Shown in pieces: positions 6,810-12,816 of a DNA stretch of 14,369 nt. How positions within the stretch are numbered: the first letter of the stretch is position 1; every line of letters begins with the position of its first letter. Source of the DNA: Synechococcales cyanobacterium PMM_0073 (GTDB lineage: Bacteria > Cyanobacteriota > Cyanobacteriia > Elainellales > Elainellaceae); NCBI GenBank assembly GCA_949127695.1, contig CASBQH010000084.1, positions 1 through 14,369 on the forward strand. The letters run 5' to 3'. Position numbers and translations under genes: made by a program. Below the pieces are notes generated by a model. The model did no database searches, had not been told where the DNA came from, and was given only the letters and a program-made list of their open reading frames with translations.

Positions 6810-8114
6810 ATGCAATTTAATGCTTCGGTGCAGTTTTTGCAGCGGCAGGCGGCTTCGCTGCTGCTCTATCAGGCGGTGATACAGGCTGAAGCAGGTCAGG
6901 CTTTTTTGCGACTGCTGGCGGCGCTTCAGCTCGAAGATGCAGATTCGCTGAGCTGCCTTTCGGCTTATGGGCAGTGGTTTCAGGCTTTGGTTGCGGTGGG
7001 CTTGAGCTGGCAGGATTATCTGCTGGTACAGCTGTTGCGAACCGAGAATGCTCTGACGCGCCAGCACTCCGAATATCAGTCTGCCGCGCTGACTGCCGCT
7101 GCTCAGCAAGATCTGCGCGCTCTGCAACAGCTCTATAGCTGGACGGGCAAGCAGTTGAGCCAGTGGGTGCAGGAGAAATCTGGGCTAGAGGTCACGCCTG
7201 TGGTTTGGGAGACGCCGCCCAATCAGCCGACCGTCCAACAGCTGAGCCAGCAGCCGATTTGGTTACAGCTGAAGCAGACTGAAGATTGGGCGGCGCTATT
7301 GCCTGAGCTGACGGCATTTTATCAGCAGTTTGGCACAGGGCTATTTGCGACCTACAGCGCTTTTCGCTGGCAGGCTGAGCCAAAGCAGCTGGTAGGCGTT
7401 GGGCATCCTGACCCGATTCAGCTAGAGGAACTGGTAGGCTACGAGACGCAAAAGTCGGCGCTGTTGCAAAACACGGCGGCGCTGCTGTCGGGCTACCGAG
7501 CGCTGCATATGTTGCTCTACGGCAGTCGCGGCACGGGCAAGTCTTCGCTGGTGAAGGCGCTGCTGTCGGCCTATAGCGAGCAAGGACTGCGGCTGATCGA
7601 GGTCAGCAAGGCCGATCTGCGCGATTTGCCCCAAATTGTTGATCAGCTGCGCGATTTGCCGCAGAAGTTTGTGATTTTTGTGGACGATCTGTCGTTTGAG
7701 GAAGACGACGATGCTTACAAGGCGCTGAAGGTGGTGCTGGAGGGCAACATCACGGCGCGGCCTCGGAATATTGTGCTGTACGCGACTTCCAATCGCCGCC
7801 ATCTGATTCGCGAGTTCTTTGGCGATCGGCCTCGCCCCAGCGACGCAGACGAGATTCATTCCTGGGACACAGTGCAGGAGAAGCTGTCGTTTAGCGATCG
7901 GTTTGGCCTGACGCTAACCTTTGAGCCAGCCGATCAAAACACCTATTTGGCGATTGTTCGGCATTTGGCGCAGCAGGCCGATTTGCCGCTGGAGCCGGAG
8001 CAGCTAGAGTTTCGCGCTTTGCAATGGGCAACCCGGCACAATGGACGTTCAGGCCGCACCGCCCGTCAGTTTGTCGATTTTCTAGAGGCCGAGCTGCGAA
8101 TGGCTCCCGGCTGA
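6810..8114 (+). CDS. DUF815-family AAA+ ATPase (COG2607-type)
   Basis: This is a predicted cytoplasmic AAA+ ATPase of 434 residues. The N-terminal ~200 residues form a Gln/Leu-rich helical region without recognised motifs. The ATPase core follows PDPIQLEELVGYE, with Walker A GSRGTGKSS (238-246), Walker B VIFVDD (288-293) and a sensor-1-like LYATSNRRHL containing Asn328. A DRFG box holds a candidate arginine finger, Arg364. The family's substrates and partners are unknown to me. GTG 6807 and ATG 6810 are adjacent in-frame starts; I prefer the ATG, though no strong Shine-Dalgarno is visible. LRDLPQ is repeated twice near residues 270-286. The gene is divergent from the TMEM14-like gene and ends 7 bp from the convergent oxidoreductase gene, so neighbours give no clue to function. 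Confidence 0.9.
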   Translation: MQFNASVQFLQRQAASLLLYQAVIQAEAGQAFLRLLAALQLEDADSLSCLSAYGQWFQALVAVGLSWQDYLLVQLLRTENALTRQHSEYQSAALTAAAQQDLRALQQLYSWTGKQLSQWVQEKSGLEVTPVVWETPPNQPTVQQLSQQPIWLQLKQTEDWAALLPELTAFYQQFGTGLFATYSAFRWQAEPKQLVGVGHPDPIQLEELVGYETQKSALLQNTAALLSGYRALHMLLYGSRGTGKSSLVKALLSAYSEQGLRLIEVSKADLRDLPQIVDQLRDLPQKFVIFVDDLSFEEDDDAYKALKVVLEGNITARPRNIVLYATSNRRHLIREFFGDRPRPSDADEIHSWDTVQEKLSFSDRFGLTLTFEPADQNTYLAIVRHLAQQADLPLEPEQLEFRALQWATRHNGRSGRTARQFVDFLEAELRMAPG

Positions 8115-8121
8115 GCCAGCT

Positions 8122-9198
8122 CTAGAACGCTAGCGCTGAAGCATCGGGGTAGAGGGCGCTCAAATCTGGCTGATGCCAAGCCTTGCCGTCTAGCGCCATC
8201 TGCTCGATTGAGCTGGCCAGCCGCAGCGCTTTTAATGCCTGTTCGCCGCCCACCGAAGGTTGATTGCCGCCCCGGACGCAGGAAACAAAATGCTCTAGCT
8301 CGGCGTGCAGCGGCTCGATATTACTAGTGTAAACTTTTTCGATCAGGCCATCTTGGCGGTAGAGCACCTGCCCGTAGTCAGTGAGATAGTTGGCGGTGGT
8401 TTGGCGGTGGATCAAAATTTCGTTGTTGAGGAAATCGGCCTCGGTGAGCGAATTTTTGCAGTGCGCGGCAATCCGGCGGATTTTTCGGTGCGTCACTTTG
8501 CTGGCAGTTAGCGTGGCAACAATGCCGTTGGCAAAGCCCAAAATCGCCGTCACGTAGTCGAGATAACCCGAACTCTCGGCGCGACTGCCGCTGGCGGTGA
8601 GCTTAATGACCGGCGAACCCGCTAGCTCCAGCAGCAGATCAATATCGTGGATCATCAGATCCAGCACCACCGAGACATCGTTGGCGCGATCCGAGTAGGG
8701 ACTCATTCGATGGGCTTCTAGTGCCAGCAGCTCCTCGGTTTTCAGCACCTTATGCAGCTCTTGAAAGGCCGGATTAAACCGCTCAATATGCCCCACCTGC
8801 AAAATGCAGTGCGATTCGGCGGCAGCATTCACCAAAGATTCGGCCTCAGCAATGCTGGCGGCAATTGGCTTTTCGATTAGCACATGCCTCCCCGCCTGAA
8901 GGCAGGCCATCCCGACGGTATAGTGCAGCCGGGTTGGAACCGCCACACAGACCGCATCCACATGCGGCAGCAGATCCTGATAGCTCTCAAAAAACTTGAC
9001 CCGATATTTGCTGGCTGTATCTAGCCCGCGCTCGACGTTGACATCCGAAACTCCGACTAGCTCAACATCTTTGAGCAAGCTCAGCACCCGCGTATGGTGC
9101 TGCCCCATATTGCCGACTCCGATCACGCCAATGCGGATTGGCTCCAAGTAATGTCGCTGTCCTAGTCCAATCTGACCGCCCGACAAATTGTCTTGCAC
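8122..9198 (-). CDS. Gfo/Idh/MocA-family NAD(P)-dependent oxidoreductase
   Basis: The N-terminal Rossmann fold begins IRIGVIGVGNMGQHH (nucleotide loop at 26-32). The family Lys-Pro motif is IEKPIA (108-113, catalytic Lys110). VGHIERFNPA (135-144) and LMIHDIDLLL (His184, Asp187) complete the active site, and an alpha/beta C-terminal domain follows. The GHIERFNP pattern resembles UDP-N-acetylglucosamine 3-dehydrogenase-like members, so a nucleotide-sugar substrate is plausible but unproven. The start is a GTG at 9198 (358 aa), preceded by AGGAG with a 9-nt spacer. The first ~19 residues are poorly conserved-looking, and no better start lies nearer the Rossmann strand. It is divergent from the Rre1-like regulator. 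In Synechocystis, as I recall, the Rre1 gene also neighbours a gene of this fold (bvdR), but this protein does not look like biliverdin reductase. Confidence 0.9.
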   Translation of the reverse strand: MQDNLSGGQIGLGQRHYLEPIRIGVIGVGNMGQHHTRVLSLLKDVELVGVSDVNVERGLDTASKYRVKFFESYQDLLPHVDAVCVAVPTRLHYTVGMACLQAGRHVLIEKPIAASIAEAESLVNAAAESHCILQVGHIERFNPAFQELHKVLKTEELLALEAHRMSPYSDRANDVSVVLDLMIHDIDLLLELAGSPVIKLTASGSRAESSGYLDYVTAILGFANGIVATLTASKVTHRKIRRIAAHCKNSLTEADFLNNEILIHRQTTANYLTDYGQVLYRQDGLIEKVYTSNIEPLHAELEHFVSCVRGGNQPSVGGEQALKALRLASSIEQMALDGKAWHQPDLSALYPDASALAF

Positions 9199-9253
9199 TC
9201 CTGCCCTCTCCTACACCACACAAAGAATATCAGACTTGAACTTGGCTTGATGC

Positions 9254-9284
9254 TGGCAGCTATCTGTCTTGGCAGCTATCTGTC
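9254..9284. repeat. Tandem direct repeat of TGGCAGCTATCTGTC
   Basis: Identical 15-bp copies at 9254-9268 and 9270-9284 are separated by one T, a 16-bp period. They lie 56-86 bp upstream of the oxidoreductase GTG and about 230 bp upstream of rre1. This could be a paired regulator site or a recent slippage duplication. Confidence 0.9.
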
Positions 9285-9350
9285 AAAGATCGCAGTTAAA
9301 TGCCCTACACCCAATCTTTTCTAAAGAATTATAAATTTTTGCTCTATCTT

Positions 9351-9379
9351 ACCGTCACAAGCGCCCCCATTCTGACGGT
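9351..9379. repeat. Inverted repeat ACCGTCA / TGACGGT upstream of rre1
   Basis: ACCGTCA (9351-9357) and TGACGGT (9373-9379) are exact reverse complements separated by 15 nt. The 22-bp centre-to-centre spacing is about two helical turns, which suits a dimeric regulator. It could also form a leader hairpin. No known operator consensus is recognised. Confidence 0.5.
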
Positions 9380-9513
9380 TGCCCAAAAATTGCCTGGGGC
9401 TGGATGTGGCAGTTTTTGGCCTGTCCCCGTCGAACTTGGGCGCTATAGTTTGGATAGGAGTCAATCTGACTGCTGCGGCGAGATTTTGTGGGATTCGTTC
9501 ATACCTGACGTTC

Positions 9514-10218
9514 ATGCCTTTGACTGTGCTGGTCGCTGAAGATGATTTGGGAACGCGGCTTTCGGTGAGCGACTATCTAGAGCTGCAAGGCTATGGCGTG
9601 GTGACGGCTGAAAACGGCCAAAAGGCGCTAGAAACCGTCAGTCAGTTTCAGCCGCACCTGATTGTGACGGATATTGCGATGCCGCTGCTCGACGGCTTTG
9701 AGTTTGTCCGGCAGGTGCGGCTTCAGCCGGCGTTTCGGCTGCTGCCCGTGATTTTTTTGACCGCCTGCAATGACACGAAAGCGCGGATTCGCGGCTACCA
9801 GGTGGGCTGCGATGCCTACTTGCCCAAGCCGTTTGAGCTAGCCGAACTTGGAGCCGTGGTGCGAAATCTGCTGGAGCGGGCGCAGATGATTGAATCAGAG
9901 TGGCGGCTGCGGCTGCATTCAGCCGAGGCTGCGGCTCACTCATCAGCAGATGCCAGGGCTGAGGCCAGAGCTGAAGCCAAAGCTGAGGTCGAGCAGCAGG
10001 TGCAAACTGCTCAGCTTGGCCTCACCTGCCGTGAGCAAGACGTGCTGGCTGTGCTAATTGAAGGCCACTCTAATGGTCAGATTGGCGAGCGGCTGCATAT
10101 TAGCGCTCGCACGGTCGAAAAATATGTCAGCAGCCTGCTTCGCAAAACCGAAACCAGCAATCGAGCAGAGCTGGTGCGCTATGCGCTAGAGCATCATTTG
10201 GTCAAAGAGCAGCGCTGA
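9514..10218 (+). CDS. rre1: Rre1/Ycf29-type response regulator (receiver + LuxR-type HTH)
   Basis: In Synechocystis, Rre1 works with Hik34 and Hik2 in heat, salt and osmotic stress and controls chaperone and sigma-factor genes. Here the receiver domain (1-120) has acidic pocket EDD (9-11), phospho-acceptor Asp53 in VTDIAMP, Thr83 and Lys105 in YLPKPFE. The C-terminal LuxR/FixJ helix-turn-helix (170-230) includes LTCREQDVL and recognition segment ISARTVEKYVSSLLRK. The stretches RLSVSDYLEL, QPAFRLLPVI and NRAELVRYA are close to remembered Rre1 sequences. The frame is open 45 codons upstream but without family similarity, so I choose ATG 9514 (234 aa). No clear Shine-Dalgarno precedes it. The linker (about 137-166) is Ala/Glu-rich and built from four 4-residue units. 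Family call is strong; stress role is by homology. Confidence 0.9.
   Translation: MPLTVLVAEDDLGTRLSVSDYLELQGYGVVTAENGQKALETVSQFQPHLIVTDIAMPLLDGFEFVRQVRLQPAFRLLPVIFLTACNDTKARIRGYQVGCDAYLPKPFELAELGAVVRNLLERAQMIESEWRLRLHSAEAAAHSSADARAEARAEAKAEVEQQVQTAQLGLTCREQDVLAVLIEGHSNGQIGERLHISARTVEKYVSSLLRKTETSNRAELVRYALEHHLVKEQR
9946..9993. repeat. Degenerate 12-bp tandem repeat in the rre1 linker
   Basis: Four 12-nt units start at 9946 (GCAGATGCCAGG), 9958 (GCTGAGGCCAGA), 9970 (GCTGAAGCCAAA) and 9982 (GCTGAGGTCGAG). They encode ADAR, AEAR, AEAK and AEVE at residues 145-160. This is a charged helical linker between receiver and HTH. Confidence 0.8.
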
Positions 10219-10353
10219 GCTTTAAGCTGAACTCTAGGCTGAATTCTGAAGAATAGCTGTATCTCAGCCCCATCTGGAAATTTCTAGTTCACAATCAAAC
10301 TAGACGGCTTTAACCGTGGTCAAAATTAGCCAAAATCAATTTAGCTTAAAACA

Positions 10354-10476
10354 ATGGACGTCAAAACAATTTTGCTGGCGCTGACGCCAATTTTTATCCT
10401 GGCCTGCCTGTTTTTCGGCACGCGCAATGGCTTTTACGACACCGACAGCTATCACGGCAACGGCTCAGCTCACTAA
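10354..10476 (+). CDS. Small single-pass membrane protein, 40 residues
   Basis: ATG 10354 opens a 40-codon frame ending in TAA. The peptide begins MDVKTILLALTP, has one hydrophobic helix at about 5-21, then a polar tail with FFGTRNGFYDTD and ending GNGSAH. The Lys-then-helix-then-charged pattern and the tidy composition look like a real cyanobacterial membrane miniprotein rather than a chance ORF. It resembles the class of very small thylakoid-complex subunits. NDH-1 subunits NdhP and NdhQ are the first candidates I would test, but I cannot assign it. No strong Shine-Dalgarno is visible; the upstream sequence is AT-rich (TTAGCTTAAAACA). It lies 135 bp after rre1 and 30 bp before the beta-CASP gene on the same strand. 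Confidence 0.72.
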   Translation: MDVKTILLALTPIFILACLFFGTRNGFYDTDSYHGNGSAH

Positions 10477-10502
10477 AGGCTCCTCTGCGGAGCTGAGAGG
10501 GG
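10464..10502 (+). promoter_or_regulatory. Overlapping stem-loops covering the ribosome-binding site of the beta-CASP gene
   Basis: The Shine-Dalgarno region is GAGAGGGG (10495-10502). Three mutually exclusive pairings are possible nearby. CTCAGCTC (10464-10471) can pair with GAGCTGAG (10490-10497). CCTCT (10482-10486) can pair with AGAGG (10496-10500), which hides the Shine-Dalgarno. GCTCC (10479-10483) can pair with GGAGC (10489-10493), which leaves most of it free. The first arm overlaps the end of the 40-residue gene, so its translation could affect folding. This is inference from pairing alone. Confidence 0.35.
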
Positions 10503-10506
10503 CTGA

Positions 10507-12141
10507 GTGGTTGAACTAGAATGTTTGCCCTATGGGGTGGGTCATGCCGATGAAGGCTTGGCCTTGCTGCTGCGGATGGGGTCACATCGAATTCTGCTGG
10601 ACTGCGGTTTGAGCGACCTCAGCCCAGTTTTGGCGCAGGCCGAACCGCCCGCTGACTTAGTGCTGTGCAGCCACGCCCATGCCGACCATGCCAGAGGGCT
10701 GCTGTCGCTGCATCGCGCCTATCCAGGGCTGCCGATCTACGCCAGCGAGCTAACAACCGAGCTATTGCCGCTGAATTGGATTGGCGAAACCGTGCCCCGG
10801 TTTTGTCAGGCGTTGCCCTGGCGAACGCCGCTAGAAGTGCAGCCCGGACTGACTGTGGAGCTAATCCCGGCGGGACATTTGCCGGGAGCGGCGGCGCTCT
10901 TGCTGACCCATCACGGCGACCGTGCCTATACTGCGCTCTATATGGGCGATTTTTTGCTATCTAACTCGCGTCTAGTAGACGGATTTCCGCTGGATGAGCT
11001 GCGCGGACTCAAGCCTGATGTGCTGCTGTTAGAAGGCAGCTATGGCACGGCTCGGTTTCCGCACCGCCGTCAGCAGGAGAATCAGCTGGCCGAACGAATT
11101 CACCGCGCTGTCTCGGCAGGGCAGTCGGTGCTGCTGCCAACAACCACGCTGGGGCTGGGGCAAGAATTGCTGATGCTGTTACGCAGCCACCATCACTTTA
11201 CGGGGCGCGATCTCGATATTTGGGTAGATGGCAGCGTAGCGCTGGGCTGCGATATCTATCTCGAAATGCTGGATCACTTTCCCGATGCGGTACAGAACTT
11301 TGCGCGGCATCAGGCGCTGTTTTGGGATGAGCGGATTCGACCTCGGCTACGGCGATTTGGGATAGCTACAGCCCTCAAGGCTCCGGCGGTGGTGCTGACT
11401 AGCCAGGATGCCGATTTAACCCGCTACTGTCAGCCTGACGCTCCGCCCGAAACCTCCTGGCTGCTGCTGCTGCCCCAGCAACCTGGTCGGCTGGGTGAGG
11501 TGGAGCGCAGGGTGATGCAGCAGTTGGAAGCTTCAGCGTTACTTCAGCAGATGCGGCAATCGGGACAGCTAACCGTGGAAACCTATCTGCTGGGCGATCA
11601 CTGCGACGGGGCAGGCACGACGCAGCTGATCCACAATCTGCGGCCTCAGCATGTCTTGCTGACGCATGGTTCGCCCAGCTATCTAAGCGATTTGACCAGC
11701 TTGGAAGAACTACAAAATCGCTACCAGCTACATAGCCCTGCTGCCGGAATGCGGGTAGCCTTGCCCATTGGCGAGCGGTTTTTGCAGCCTGCCGCGCCTG
11801 AGATTCGTCCTGATTTGCGCTACGAAGGTGGATTAGTCGAACTCGAAACGGCGGTGATGATTAGCTTGCCAGATGCGATCCGCGCCCATCCCCGCTGGCA
11901 GGAGTTTGCCGATACGGGTTTGGTCGAAGCTCGCTGGCAGGGCGAAGAATTGGTGCTGCGGAGCCTCAGCCAGCAAGAATTGCTCAGCCAAGCCGAGGAA
12001 GAACCAGAAGCCAGCGAAATCCCCTGCTGCCAGAACTGCCTGCACTGTCGAGGGCAGCGCTGCCGCAATCCAGAATCGCCGCTGTTCAGCCTTAAAGTGA
12101 CGCTGGACGGCTGCTGCCCAATGTTTGAACTGCCTGTTTGA
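10507..12141 (+). CDS. MBL-fold beta-CASP metallo-hydrolase (CPSF/RNase-like) with Cys-rich C-terminus
   Basis: This 544-residue protein starts with GTG 10507. The metallo-beta-lactamase core has CSHAHADHARG (His56, His58, Asp60, His61), AGHLPGAA (His124) and YMGDF (Asp148). The beta-CASP insertion carries motif A LLLEGSYG (Glu176), motif B-like GDHCDGAG (His365) and motif C LTHGSPSYLSDL (His387). The family includes CPSF-73 and bacterial RNases, so an RNA endo/exonuclease is likely; the substrate is unknown. After about residue 440 comes an extra alpha/beta segment. It ends in a cysteine cluster (507, 508, 511, 514, 519, 536, 537) in the pattern CCx2Cx2Cx4C...CC, followed by PMF. This probably binds zinc or an Fe-S cluster. 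GAGAGGGG lies 4 nt upstream. The 40-residue membrane gene precedes it by 30 bp, and the gene is convergent with the oxygenase 12 bp away. Confidence 0.9.
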   Translation: MVELECLPYGVGHADEGLALLLRMGSHRILLDCGLSDLSPVLAQAEPPADLVLCSHAHADHARGLLSLHRAYPGLPIYASELTTELLPLNWIGETVPRFCQALPWRTPLEVQPGLTVELIPAGHLPGAAALLLTHHGDRAYTALYMGDFLLSNSRLVDGFPLDELRGLKPDVLLLEGSYGTARFPHRRQQENQLAERIHRAVSAGQSVLLPTTTLGLGQELLMLLRSHHHFTGRDLDIWVDGSVALGCDIYLEMLDHFPDAVQNFARHQALFWDERIRPRLRRFGIATALKAPAVVLTSQDADLTRYCQPDAPPETSWLLLLPQQPGRLGEVERRVMQQLEASALLQQMRQSGQLTVETYLLGDHCDGAGTTQLIHNLRPQHVLLTHGSPSYLSDLTSLEELQNRYQLHSPAAGMRVALPIGERFLQPAAPEIRPDLRYEGGLVELETAVMISLPDAIRAHPRWQEFADTGLVEARWQGEELVLRSLSQQELLSQAEEEPEASEIPCCQNCLHCRGQRCRNPESPLFSLKVTLDGCCPMFELPV

Positions 12142-12153
12142 GCTGCCCGAACT

Positions 12154-12756
12154 TTAATGAAATAACCAGCTGGTGAAGGCATATTTTTCGCCCTGATGCA
12201 GCGGCAGCGACTCGTGCGGATGCGTGAAGGAAGCTGGAAACACTAGCACCGCGCCTGTCTCTGGCGTGACCTTCACCTCCTGTCGGTCAAAATAAGTTTC
12301 GCCACCCTCAAACTCGGCGTTTAGGTAGCCGACAATGCTGATGTCGCGGCAGGGTAGCCCTTGCTCTAGCTCCTCGAAGCGGCTGCCCAGCAAAATATTG
12401 TCGATATGGCGCTTATAAAACTGACCGGGCTGATAGCGCAGCAGCGTACAGGGTTCGGCGTAGGGAAACTTGATGCCATAGACCTGAACTAGCATTTGCT
12501 GAATCACCGCAAACCGATCGATCAGCTGCTGGTTGGCCTGCGTTAGCTCTGGGGCACTTGGGGCATCTGGCGCATTGCCTCCCAGCTGTAGCATATCGCC
12601 GCTGCGGATCTGGTTATCAACCGTTTCGAGCAAAATGCTGGCCGCCTGCCGCTGCTGCGCTATCAGCCCGATCAGCTGCTGACAGAGATCTGGCTCAATC
12701 AGCGACTTGACTAGAAAAATATCTTCGCCCAGCGGCGTTACGGTGTAGGAAATCAT
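12154..12756 (-). CDS. 2OG-Fe(II) oxygenase, prolyl 4-hydroxylase type
   Basis: This 200-residue protein starts at ATG 12756. The double-stranded beta-helix core has LLRYQPGQFYKRHIDN, giving the iron ligands His117 and Asp119. GYLNAEFEGGETYF is the conserved strand pair. FPASFTHPHESLP carries the distal iron ligand, best matched by His181 (His179 is two residues away), and GEKYAFTSW supplies Lys191 for 2-oxoglutarate. Such enzymes hydroxylate prolines or other side chains with O2 and 2-oxoglutarate; the bacterial substrate is usually unknown. Residues 59-72 form an Asn/Pro/Ala-rich loop. No purine-rich Shine-Dalgarno precedes the start. It is convergent with the beta-CASP gene (12 bp) and divergent from the propeller protein (60 bp). 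No substrate candidate is visible in the neighbourhood. Confidence 0.9.
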   Translation of the reverse strand: MISYTVTPLGEDIFLVKSLIEPDLCQQLIGLIAQQRQAASILLETVDNQIRSGDMLQLGGNAPDAPSAPELTQANQQLIDRFAVIQQMLVQVYGIKFPYAEPCTLLRYQPGQFYKRHIDNILLGSRFEELEQGLPCRDISIVGYLNAEFEGGETYFDRQEVKVTPETGAVLVFPASFTHPHESLPLHQGEKYAFTSWLFH

Positions 12757-12816
12757 GCGGGCAGAGAGGCTTTAGAATAGAGTGCCTGAGAATTATCCTC
12801 ACATGCCGGGTTCGCT

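Larger units (their letters stand above)
9199..9513. other. Divergent intergenic region between the oxidoreductase and rre1
   Basis: The 315 bp hold a 15-bp direct repeat pair (9254-9284) and a 7-bp inverted repeat (9351-9379). There is an isolated -10-like TATAGT at 9444-9449 with no matching -35 box. I see no coding sequence with a ribosome-binding site. The elements probably belong to the two divergent promoters. Confidence 0.55.

Noticed and set aside
9379..9513. N-terminal extension of the response regulator
   Set aside because: Codons upstream of ATG 9514 have no receiver-domain similarity, and the family begins at MPLTVLVAEDD.
9300..9539. 79-residue plus-strand ORF upstream of rre1
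   Set aside because: It overlaps the rre1 start in another frame and lacks a ribosome-binding site or domain signal.
10394..10585. Minus-strand ORF opposite the 40-residue gene
   Set aside because: Arg/Ser/His-rich shadow composition, and it spans two plus-strand gene ends.
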